A program made the position numbers and the translations under genes. From contig CALMYJ010000020.1 of the NCBI GenBank assembly GCA_937873715.1, forward strand, positions 1-64,000: a stretch of DNA of 64,000 nt, given 5' to 3'. The notes under the pieces were generated by a model. It was given only the letters and a program-made list of their open reading frames with translations, was not told the DNA's origin and did no database searches. Source of the DNA: an uncultured Chitinophagaceae bacterium. GTDB taxonomy: Bacteria > Bacteroidota > Bacteroidia > Chitinophagales > Chitinophagaceae. The number at the start of each line of letters is the position of its first letter. The first letter of the stretch is position 1. Of the stretch, positions 8,980 through 15,721 are shown piece by piece.

Positions 8980-9567
8980 ATGTTATTTAAACAGGTACAT
9001 CTAAACGGCATAAAGCATGGTGAAATAACCCTGGCTTTTAGAAAATGGCAAAAGCCTGCTGTAAAAAACGGCACGCTTTTGCACACCTCAATTGGTTTGC
9101 TTAAAGTAAGTCGTATTGAAGCGGTAAAGGAATGTAACATTGTTGAAAAAGACGCTATTGATGCCGGCTTTAAGAACAAAGAGCAGTTGATGAAATCCCT
9201 TTCTGCAAACACTGCAGGAACAATTTTTAAAATACACGTTGCTTACTTTTCGGAAGACCCACGGATAGAATTAAGAGAGCAAACTAAAGTTTCAACCCTG
9301 CAGGCAGCCGAATTAAAAGCTGCATTAGAACGGTTGGACAGGTACAGCAAACAGGGAAACTGGACAATGAAAGTATTACACAGCATTGAAGAAAATCCAA
9401 ACCTTCACGCCATAGGAATAGCCCAATTAACGGGCTTTGAAAAAGAATGGCTTAAAATAAATATACGCAAACTTAAAAACCTGGGTTTAACCATCAGCCA
9501 TACAGTTGGCTATGAGTTATCTCCAAAAGGCAAAGTATTTCTTAATATGCTAAGCACAGAAAAATGA
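8980..9567 (+). CDS. ASCH-domain protein
   Basis: The 195-aa protein begins with an ASCH-like fold (FKQVHLNGIKHGEITLAFRKW, then GTLLHTSIGLLKVSRI), a PUA-related domain associated with RNA binding. The second half is helical (LKAALERLDRYSKQG) and ends in what looks like a winged-helix module (IGIAQLTGFEKEWLKINIRKLKNLGL then YELSPKGKVFL). That layout suggests nucleic-acid binding, possibly regulatory. It overlaps the next gene by 4 bp (ATGA), so the two are translationally coupled. Confidence 0.7.
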   Translation: MLFKQVHLNGIKHGEITLAFRKWQKPAVKNGTLLHTSIGLLKVSRIEAVKECNIVEKDAIDAGFKNKEQLMKSLSANTAGTIFKIHVAYFSEDPRIELREQTKVSTLQAAELKAALERLDRYSKQGNWTMKVLHSIEENPNLHAIGIAQLTGFEKEWLKINIRKLKNLGLTISHTVGYELSPKGKVFLNMLSTEK

Positions 9568-9977
9568 AACAAATATTTATCAATCTACCGGTTAAAGACC
9601 TCGATAAATCCAAAGAATTTTACACCGCACTTGGTTTTCAAAACTATCCTTTATTTACAGGCAATCATCAAATATGTATGAGCTGGAGTGAGGATATACT
9701 GGTGATGCTGCAATCAAAAGATTTTTTTAATGCCGGCAGCAATAAACAGGTGGCCAATACGGAGAAAGAAATTACTGCATCGTTTACACTCCCGGTTGAA
9801 AGTGTTTCCAAAGTAAATGCAATCATGAGCAAAGGATTAAACGCAGGCGGTAAAGAACGCCATGCCATGATTGATGAAGGCTTTATGCAGGTAAGAACAA
9901 TTGAAGATATAGACGGACATAGCTGGGCATTCATTTACCTGGATATAAATAAATTCAAACAGGTTAAGTACAAATGA
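9564..9977 (+). CDS. VOC-family (glyoxalase/bleomycin-resistance-like) protein
   Basis: The 137-aa protein has the vicinal-oxygen-chelate pattern: INLPVKDLDKSKEFYTALGF at the start, a second beta-alpha-beta unit, and a closing DIDGHSWAFIYLD. Family members bind a metal and act as lyases, dioxygenases or drug-binding proteins. The late DGHSWAF signature is common in the PhnB/glyoxalase-like group with unassigned substrates. It is coupled to the ASCH-domain gene through an ATGA overlap. Confidence 0.85.
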   Translation: MKQIFINLPVKDLDKSKEFYTALGFQNYPLFTGNHQICMSWSEDILVMLQSKDFFNAGSNKQVANTEKEITASFTLPVESVSKVNAIMSKGLNAGGKERHAMIDEGFMQVRTIEDIDGHSWAFIYLDINKFKQVKYK

Positions 9978-10090
9978 ATCATCTGTAAAAAAAAACCAAA
10001 ACAGTTTTAGCCTGCACTACAACTGCTCAACAAAAAGCATTACCAGGGGCTAAGCTTCAACAATAACAGGGGCTTATCAAAACAAAAAAT

Positions 10091-10122
10091 TTGCCAATAT
10101 CAGCATCTATCAGATAATTTTG
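10091..10122 (+). promoter_or_regulatory. Predicted Bacteroidota promoter before the small 81-aa gene
   Basis: TTG at 10091-10093, a 21-base spacer and TAATTTTG at 10115-10122 fit TTG-N-TAnnTTTG. Transcription would begin near 10129, leaving a leader of about 30 bases before the ATG at 10159. Confidence 0.5.
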
Positions 10123-10158
10123 AAATACCACAACCTAACCTTTAAAACAATACAAACA

Positions 10159-10404
10159 ATGACAGAAGTATTCATCACAAACATTCAAAACAAAGTTCAG
10201 GCACAGAATATCCTGAATAAAATCAAAGCAGAAAACCCTGAATTGAAAGTTAATTTCGACCTCAATGAAACAGAAAAAGCATACCCTTGCGGACATACTA
10301 TTTTAAGAGTTGAGGGCTACAATCTCAATTCGGATTATTTTATAACAACTGTAAGGAACCTGGACTACAAATGCAACATGCTGGAAGATAAAGCTTGCGT
10401 ATAA
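10159..10404 (+). CDS. Small hypothetical protein, HMA-like fold possible
   Basis: The 81-aa protein (start chosen at the ATG at 10159, after the predicted promoter) has a beta-alpha-beta pattern (TEVFITNIQNKVQAQNILNK then LKVNFDLNE) that resembles heavy-metal-associated domains. The CxxC motif is missing. Three cysteines occur later, in YPCGH, YKCNM and DKACV. Metal binding is possible but not shown. It ends 5 bp before the methyltransferase start, so the two form an operon. Confidence 0.6.
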   Translation: MTEVFITNIQNKVQAQNILNKIKAENPELKVNFDLNETEKAYPCGHTILRVEGYNLNSDYFITTVRNLDYKCNMLEDKACV

Positions 10405-10409
10405 ATTAA

Positions 10410-11030
10410 ATGACAATGACAGAATTTTGGGAAGAAGCATTTAAAGACAAAAAGGAAATGTGGGGCCTGGAGCCTGCAAAATCAGCATTATTGACAAAAG
10501 ACTTTTTCGTTGAGCACAAAGTTAAAAATGTGCTGATACCGGGAATAGGATATGGACGAAATGCAAAGATTTTTATTGACAACGGGATAAAGGTAACAGG
10601 TATTGAAATTTCACAGGCAGCTATCACCATGGCGCAGAAACATTTTGGCAGCGCACTAAAAATTCATCACGGCTCAGTAACGGAAATGCCGTTTGACAAT
10701 AATTTATTTGAAGGAATATTTTGCTACGGATTAATTTATTTATTGAACAAAGAGGAAAGAACAAAATTAATTAGGGACTGTTTTAACCCGCTAACCGAAA
10801 ATGGATGCATGGTTTTTACAGTAATAACAAAGCAAGCGCAAACCTATGGGCAAGGCACCCCAATTGGCAAAGACCGGTTTGAAATGTTTGGGGGCGTAAA
10901 AATTTTCTTTTACGACCTTGAATCCATCCACGAAGAATTTGGAAATAGCGGACTTTTTGAAATAACAGGGGTGAATGAAAACTACCCTTTTTACCTGGTA
11001 AAATGCAAGAAGCCCATAAAAAACAGGTGA
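10410..11030 (+). CDS. Class I SAM-dependent methyltransferase
   Basis: The 206-aa protein has motif I VLIPGIGYGRNA, a motif II acidic end in GIEIS, and VTEMPFDNNLFEGIFCYGLI as motifs III-IV, the standard SAM-binding Rossmann order. The opening WEEAFKDKKEMWGLEPAKSA is like thiopurine/tellurite-type small-molecule methyltransferases. The substrate is unknown. It follows the 81-aa protein by 5 bp, and a hairpin overlaps its stop codon. Confidence 0.88.
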   Translation: MTMTEFWEEAFKDKKEMWGLEPAKSALLTKDFFVEHKVKNVLIPGIGYGRNAKIFIDNGIKVTGIEISQAAITMAQKHFGSALKIHHGSVTEMPFDNNLFEGIFCYGLIYLLNKEERTKLIRDCFNPLTENGCMVFTVITKQAQTYGQGTPIGKDRFEMFGGVKIFFYDLESIHEEFGNSGLFEITGVNENYPFYLVKCKKPIKNR

Positions 11031-11045
11031 TGCAAAATCGCCTGT
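11023..11045 (+). terminator. Weak terminator hairpin after the methyltransferase
   Basis: ACAGGTGAT and ATCGCCTGT pair with one G-U wobble around a five-base loop and are followed by a T-rich stretch (TTTGTTTTT). The hairpin covers the methyltransferase stop codon. Confidence 0.45.
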
Positions 11046-11056
11046 ACTAATTTGTT

Positions 11057-11072
11057 TTTACCAAATGGTAAA
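11057..11072. promoter_or_regulatory. 16-bp palindrome before the first Crp-like gene
   Basis: TTTACCAAATGGTAAA is a perfect inverted repeat (7-bp arms). It abuts the -33 element of the predicted promoter of the Crp-like gene. The identical 16 bases recur at 11680-11695 before the next gene, which points to one DNA-binding protein, most simply the Crp-like regulator itself. Confidence 0.75.
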
Positions 11073-11100
11073 TTGTAGCGGCACCCAATCGCTAATTTTG
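11073..11100 (+). promoter_or_regulatory. Predicted promoter of the first Crp-like gene
   Basis: TTG at 11073-11075, 17 bases, then TAATTTTG at 11093-11100 matches the Bacteroidota consensus. The start codon is at 11105, so the transcript would be nearly leaderless. Confidence 0.6.
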
Positions 11101-11104
11101 CTCA

Positions 11105-11671
11105 ATGGAAGAATTGATAACGTTTATTTTACAATTTGGCAATCTGAACAAACAACAAATTGACCTTATTGCCGGCAAAGTGAATGAAATTACACTTCGC
11201 AAAGACGAATATTTTTCAGAAGCAGGCAAAATCCCCAGGCAGGTAGGCTTCATTGTTGAAGGAGTTATTCGTGGATGTTATTACAACAACAATGGAGAAG
11301 AAATTACCCGTTGTTTTATAGCTGAAAAAAATTTAGCAGTTGATTATGTAAATTTTGAAGCAAATGCAGCTTCTTCAGAATATTTACAAGCCAGCACAGA
11401 TTGCAAACTTCTTGTATTTTCAAAACAGGATTGGGAAGAACTTTCGCATACCATAGTAGGCTGGGATAGCATCAAAAATAAAATGGTGCAACAATGCCTT
11501 TACCTGAAATCCCGTAAAAGCCCGGTTATTTCCCAGGATGCCACCACCCGGTACCTTGAATTTTTAGAAAACTATCCAACATTAACTAACCGTATTGCCC
11601 TTTCTCATATTGCTTCTTACCTCGGTGTTACACAACAATCTTTAAGCAGGATAAGAAAAAATATCAAATGA
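11105..11671 (+). CDS. Crp/Fnr-family transcriptional regulator (first)
   Basis: The 188-aa protein has an N-terminal cyclic-nucleotide-binding-like beta-roll (LRKDEYFSEAGKIPRQVGFIVEGVIRG) and a C-terminal helix-turn-helix (RIALSHIASYLGVTQQSLSRIRK). The beta-roll lacks the RxxE/S cAMP phosphate-binding signature, so the ligand is uncertain. This short form is very common in Bacteroidota. Identical palindromes precede it and the adjacent SDR gene, suggesting that it regulates itself and its neighbour. Confidence 0.88.
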   Translation: MEELITFILQFGNLNKQQIDLIAGKVNEITLRKDEYFSEAGKIPRQVGFIVEGVIRGCYYNNNGEEITRCFIAEKNLAVDYVNFEANAASSEYLQASTDCKLLVFSKQDWEELSHTIVGWDSIKNKMVQQCLYLKSRKSPVISQDATTRYLEFLENYPTLTNRIALSHIASYLGVTQQSLSRIRKNIK

Positions 11672-11679
11672 CTTTGCTT

Positions 11680-11695
11680 TTTACCAAATGGTAAA
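11680..11695. promoter_or_regulatory. Second copy of the 16-bp palindrome, before the SDR gene
   Basis: TTTACCAAATGGTAAA is identical to the site at 11057-11072. It lies 55 bp before the SDR start codon, in the 78-bp gap after the Crp-like gene. Confidence 0.75.
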
Positions 11696-11706
11696 TCACT
11701 TCATTT

Positions 11707-11733
11707 TTTATAGTGAAAAATTTGCACTATAAA
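11707..11733. promoter_or_regulatory. 9-bp inverted repeat in the SDR leader
   Basis: TTTATAGTG and CACTATAAA are perfect inverted arms around nine bases (AAAAATTTG). The repeat is separate from the palindrome at 11680-11695 and sits 16 bp before the SDR ATG, where promoter or leader would be. It could be a second operator or an RNA hairpin. Confidence 0.45.
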
Positions 11734-11749
11734 CTTTAAATCAAAAAAA

Positions 11750-12487
11750 ATGAAGACAGCATTTATCACTGGTGCCAACAAGGGTATTGGCTTTGAAACT
11801 GCCAAACAACTATTGCAAAACGGTTTTTATGTTTATCTCGGAAGCCGAAATTTGGAGAAGGGCATAGAAGCCGTTGAAAAATTAAAGGCTGAAAACTTAA
11901 CGAATGTTGATGCCATTAAAATTAATGTATGCGATAATGATTCGGTTAAAAATGCCAGGATTGAAATTGGTAAACGTACAGGCAGCTTAGACGTTTTGAT
12001 AAACAATGCCGGCATCAATGGCGGAGCACCTTACACTGCACTGGAAGCAAGTGAGGAACAATTTTTATCGGCATTTAATACCAATATTTTTGGCGTAGCC
12101 AGGGTAACACAGGCATTTATTGATTTATTACGCAAATCGCCTGCACCAAGAATTGTGAATGTAAGCACAAGTGTTGGTTCACTTACTCTTCAAAGCGATC
12201 CAGGCTGGATGGGTTACAACTTTGCAAAATATGCAGTATATGCTTCATCAAAAGCTGCATTAAATATGTTTACCGTTCATTTAGCTTACGAACTCCGGGA
12301 CACCGCATTTAAAGTAAATGCAGTTTGCCCGGGTTATACAAAAACTGAATTTACCGGCTACAACGGTGGCGAAGTGGAACAAGCAGGAAAACGTATTGTA
12401 AAATATGCCCTGCTGAACAAGGATGGCGTTACCGGAAAATTTATCAGTGAAGAAACAAACCCGGAAACGGGTTTTATTCCCTGGTAA
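11750..12487 (+). CDS. SDR-family oxidoreductase, carbonyl-reductase-like
   Basis: The 245-aa protein has TGANKGIG at residues 7-14, NNAG in the core and an active-site YASSK. The TGANKGIGFETAK opening and the NTNIFGVARVTQAF region are typical of the carbonyl reductase-like SDR branch that uses NADPH. The substrate is unknown. It follows the Crp-like regulator, carries the same upstream palindrome, and ends in a strong terminator. Confidence 0.9.
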   Translation: MKTAFITGANKGIGFETAKQLLQNGFYVYLGSRNLEKGIEAVEKLKAENLTNVDAIKINVCDNDSVKNARIEIGKRTGSLDVLINNAGINGGAPYTALEASEEQFLSAFNTNIFGVARVTQAFIDLLRKSPAPRIVNVSTSVGSLTLQSDPGWMGYNFAKYAVYASSKAALNMFTVHLAYELRDTAFKVNAVCPGYTKTEFTGYNGGEVEQAGKRIVKYALLNKDGVTGKFISEETNPETGFIPW

Positions 12488-12537
12488 AACATTTGCCGAA
12501 CAGCAAAAAAACAATCATAACAACTTATCGTAAAAGC

Positions 12538-12566
12538 AAAGCTGAAGTACAACCTTCAGCTTTATT
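12538..12566 (+). terminator. Rho-independent terminator after the SDR gene
   Basis: AAAGCTGAAG and CTTCAGCTTT are a perfect 10-bp stem around a six-base loop, followed by a short T-rich run (TTTATTGCTT). The stem is A-flanked, so it could act in both directions. Confidence 0.7.
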
Positions 12567-12660
12567 GCTTCTATCAAACTTTTGTACATTTATCAAAATT
12601 AAGTTTATACTATTTGCCAAAGTATATTGTACCCAAACCTTATGCACAACATTACACTAA

Positions 12661-13230
12661 ATGACAGAAGTTTTAAAGCAACATATTATCAACAGGCTGG
12701 GTAACGACATCGATAATTTAGATACTGTTTTAAGTTACTTTAAGCCCTTGTACATCAACAGGAACCAATACCTGCTGCAGCAGGGACAGGTTTGTAAGCA
12801 GGTATACTTTATTGCCAAAGGATGCCTCCAGGTTTTTGTATACGATAACGATATGAATGAAACAACAAGAGATATCATTACAGAAGAAAACTGGTGTTCA
12901 GAACTATTAAGTTTTGGAAGTGGAAACCCCTCCACAGAAAATATCAGGACGGTAGAACCTTGTGAATTGATGGCAATCGACAGGCAGGGCTTTCAAAAAA
13001 TGATGGAAACCGTTCCACAGTTTGATAAAGTGTACAAACAAATTTTAGAAACATCCTATGCTAACGCTGTTTATCGCATCAACACTTTTGTTGCTCTCTC
13101 AGCGCTGGACAGGATAAAGTGGCTGATGGAATACAGGCCTAAATTAATGACAAGGGTTTCCAGCAAACTCATTGCATCCTATCTCGGCATCAACAAAGAC
13201 GTTTTTAGCCGCCTCAAAGCCCGGTTGTAA
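12661..13230 (+). CDS. Crp/Fnr-family transcriptional regulator (second)
   Basis: The 189-aa protein has a beta-roll (LYINRNQYLLQQGQVCKQVYFI, then AKGCLQVFVYDND) and a C-terminal helix-turn-helix (VSSKLIASYLGINKDVFSRL). It is a paralogue of the regulator at 11105 but clearly different in sequence, and the TTTACCAAATGGTAAA palindrome is not present upstream of it. It probably controls the following YCII and membrane-protein genes or an unlinked locus. Confidence 0.88.
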   Translation: MTEVLKQHIINRLGNDIDNLDTVLSYFKPLYINRNQYLLQQGQVCKQVYFIAKGCLQVFVYDNDMNETTRDIITEENWCSELLSFGSGNPSTENIRTVEPCELMAIDRQGFQKMMETVPQFDKVYKQILETSYANAVYRINTFVALSALDRIKWLMEYRPKLMTRVSSKLIASYLGINKDVFSRLKARL

Positions 13231-13322
13231 AATATCGACTTTTGTCATCGCCCCGAAAATTTCTCTCATTCATTTTTGCTGTATCATTCACCCCGGTAAT
13301 TACCGGAACTAAAACCTCAAAA

Positions 13323-13676
13323 ATGAAAGAGTATTTATTGTTATTTCGAAATGCAAGTGCCGAACACGGCTATGTAACCACCAGCCAGGATATGGCAGAA
13401 GATATGCCCAGGTGGCAATCCTGGATTGGCAATATCGCTATGCAGGGCAAACTGGTGCACACAGCACCTATTGAGTATGCCGCTAGCATTGTAAGCAATT
13501 CAGGCGTGAAAGCCGGGCCCCACAAGGAAACCAACACCGTATTGGTTTCAGGCTTCTTAATCTGCAAAAGCGACAGTTTGGAAGAAGTACAGGAATGGAG
13601 CAAAAGCTGCCCCATCTTAAAGTATCCCAATAGTTCAGTAGAAATCAGGCCTTTAATTCCATTCCCAATAAGCTAA
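13323..13676 (+). CDS. YCII-related domain protein
   Basis: The 117-aa protein fits the YCII/DGPF family: MKEYLLLFRN at the start, a central helix with the MPRWQSWIGNIAMQGKL stretch and VEIRPL at the end. YCII proteins are ferredoxin-like folds, and a few are known to have enzymatic roles. The open frame begins upstream at 13242, but this ATG matches the family start. The membrane-protein gene begins 12 bp later, suggesting an operon. Confidence 0.85.
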   Translation: MKEYLLLFRNASAEHGYVTTSQDMAEDMPRWQSWIGNIAMQGKLVHTAPIEYAASIVSNSGVKAGPHKETNTVLVSGFLICKSDSLEEVQEWSKSCPILKYPNSSVEIRPLIPFPIS

Positions 13677-13688
13677 AAATTTTTTGCT

Positions 13689-14105
13689 ATGGACAAAATC
13701 TTAAACTCAGGAAGATACATTTTTCCATTATCGTTTTTATTGTACGTTGGTTTGCACCTGGGCAAACCCGATGTTGGTGCCGACTTTGTTCCAAACTATT
13801 TACCGTTTCCCTACTTCTGGAATTACTTTACACTGGTTTGCATTATACTTTTTATAGTAAGTGCAGTAATGGGTAAGTACGATAAACTGGCCTATTGCTT
13901 AATGGCGCTTTATGTTATCCTGATGGCGTTTTTGGTGCACCTGCCAAGAGCTATGGAGCAGGAATTGGGCATAACGGCAATGAGTGCAAACCTTAACAGG
14001 GAAAAGGAACTTGAAATGGTAAACTTTTTTAGAAACATTATGGTAACAGGCGCTTTACTTGCATTTGCAAAATTTGTTGCCAAAGACAAAAGGATGATAG
14101 GTTAG
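13689..14105 (+). CDS. DoxX-like small membrane protein
   Basis: The 138-aa protein has four predicted membrane segments. The start pattern RYIFPLSFLLYVGLHLGKP and the PFPYFWNYFT turn resemble the DoxX/DoxD-like membrane family. No redox or metal site is visible. It follows the YCII gene by 12 bp and ends in a terminator. Confidence 0.72.
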   Translation: MDKILNSGRYIFPLSFLLYVGLHLGKPDVGADFVPNYLPFPYFWNYFTLVCIILFIVSAVMGKYDKLAYCLMALYVILMAFLVHLPRAMEQELGITAMSANLNREKELEMVNFFRNIMVTGALLAFAKFVAKDKRMIG

Positions 14106-14124
14106 GCAGCGCAAACAAAATATT

Positions 14125-14153
14125 AAAGCCGGGCAAAACGTTCCGGCTTTTTG
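14125..14153 (+). terminator. Terminator after the DoxX-like gene
   Basis: AAAGCCGG and CCGGCTTT form an 8-bp perfect stem around ten bases and run into TTTTTG. Confidence 0.75.
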
Positions 14154-14259
14154 TATCCCGATAGGTGGTCTTTTTGAGTACATGCTCCTCTCCTTTTGTG
14201 CTTTTACCCGGCAAAAAACGTAACTTCCGGTTTACAAAAAAAAATTGCTGCTACCAGTT

Positions 14260-14649
14260 ATGCCTAACAGTATTGAAGCTTACAACAACAACCAGGCTGC
14301 AGCCGATGCCGCCATTTGCAACCTGCTGGCCGCCACTATCAACAGTGTACTTACCGAAGCCGAAAGTAAAATATGGCATGCCCACCCGGTATGGTTTTTA
14401 AATGGTAATCCTATTGTGGGGTACAGCAAACAAAAGCCGGGCTGGCGCCTGATGTTTTGGAGCGGTGCAGATTTTGAAGAAGAACAACTAAACGTAATAG
14501 GCAAAAAGTTTAAAGATGCTTCTGTATTTTACAACAGTACAGATGAAATAAATACAAAAGATTTGAAACGCTGGCTCAAAAAATCAAGAACCATTCAATG
14601 GGATTATAAAAATCTTATAAAAAGGAAAGGGCGCCTGGAAAGATTATAA
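14260..14649 (+). CDS. DUF1801-family protein
   Basis: The 129-aa protein has the DUF1801 (YdhG-like) signature: an opening helix, then AESKIWHAHPVWFLNGNPIVGY and WRLMFWSGADF. The fold is known but the function is not. The frame opens at TTG 14245, but the ATG at 14260 is the natural start. A DUF2200 gene begins 27 bp downstream on the same strand, and the two families often co-occur as small singletons. Confidence 0.82.
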   Translation: MPNSIEAYNNNQAAADAAICNLLAATINSVLTEAESKIWHAHPVWFLNGNPIVGYSKQKPGWRLMFWSGADFEEEQLNVIGKKFKDASVFYNSTDEINTKDLKRWLKKSRTIQWDYKNLIKRKGRLERL

Positions 14650-14676
14650 TTTTAAGAAGTAAAAACAGCCTGCTAT

Positions 14677-15036
14677 ATGAACAGCAACCAGGATGAAAGA
14701 ATTGCCAAAATGAGTTTTGCCTCCGTATATCCGCACTATGTTACCAAAGTAGAGCGTAAGGGCCGTACAAAGGCCGAACTGCACCAGGTAATAGAATGGC
14801 TTACAGGCTTCAGCGAAAAAAAACTCCTAGAACTGGTTGAAGAAAAAGTAAGCTTTGAAACTTTTTTTAAAAAAGCTAAACTCAACCAGAATGCAACACT
14901 AATCACCGGTGTTATCTGCGGCCACCGGGTAGAAGCCATCCAGAACCCCTTAACACAAAAAGTCAGGTATATGGATAAGCTGGTAGATGAACTGGCCAAA
15001 GGCCGTAAAATGGAAAAAATTTTGCGGCAAACGTAA
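14677..15036 (+). CDS. DUF2200-family protein
   Basis: The 119-aa protein matches the DUF2200 family: IAKMSFASVYPHYVTKVERKG at the start, a WLTGFSEKKL helix and a TLITGVICGHRVEAI strand with RYMDKLVDELAKGR at the end. The family is of unknown function, and no catalytic motif is apparent. It is cytoplasmic. It probably shares a transcript with the DUF1801 gene. Confidence 0.88.
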   Translation: MNSNQDERIAKMSFASVYPHYVTKVERKGRTKAELHQVIEWLTGFSEKKLLELVEEKVSFETFFKKAKLNQNATLITGVICGHRVEAIQNPLTQKVRYMDKLVDELAKGRKMEKILRQT

Positions 15037-15155
15037 ATTCGTTTGTAGTGTACTGCTGTTTTCCCACTCCCTGGTACAGTGTAGTATCCAGCTTTATAAT
15101 TGTAAAACACACAGCAGTTGCGCCATCCTTAACTCTCGCCGTAAAACCAATACCG

Positions 15156-15593
15156 ATGTCATTTATCATACGGGCTGCTACAGGAAAAGATTTTGATGCA
15201 ATACATGTATTGATACAGGAATTTGCCAGCTTTATTCAAACGCCGGAAAAAGTATCTAACACACCGGCACAAATGCTGCAGGATAAAGATTTTTTTAATT
15301 GTATAGTAGCAACAGATGATGAAAAAATAATCGGATTTGCCACTTACTTTTTTGCCTACTACTCCTGGAGCGGCAGAGCCACTTATCTCGATGACTTGTA
15401 CGTAACTGAAATGCACCGGGGCAAAGGCGTTGGCACAATGTTGCTCAAATATGTAATACAAATAGCGAAGGAAAACAACTGCCGTAAAGTAAAATGGCAG
15501 GTATCCAAATGGAATACAAAAGCTATCAGCTTTTACAAAAAACTCGGAGCTTCAACAGATGCCATTGAAATGAATGTTGAACTGGCTTTATAA
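15156..15593 (+). CDS. GNAT-family N-acetyltransferase
   Basis: The 145-aa protein has the GNAT core: a strand-helix start (IIRAATGKDFDAIHVLIQEF), the LDDLYVTEMHRGKGVGTMLL acetyl-CoA pyrophosphate-binding loop (R/Q-x-x-G-x-G/A as RGKGVG), and WNTKAISFYKKLGA in motif B. It resembles diamine/thialysine acetyltransferases, but the substrate is only a guess. The start at ATG 15156 is chosen because the frame upstream has no domain similarity. Confidence 0.9.
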   Translation: MSFIIRAATGKDFDAIHVLIQEFASFIQTPEKVSNTPAQMLQDKDFFNCIVATDDEKIIGFATYFFAYYSWSGRATYLDDLYVTEMHRGKGVGTMLLKYVIQIAKENNCRKVKWQVSKWNTKAISFYKKLGASTDAIEMNVELAL

Positions 15594-15721
15594 GTATTAA
15601 GCTGTTATTGTAAAATTCTGCTGCCTGGTGATTAAATCTAAGCCAATGGCAGTTACTGCTTATACAGGTTACCCTATCACCTGGCAAAAACTTAAAAAAT
15701 TGACTGGCAAAAAACATTACC

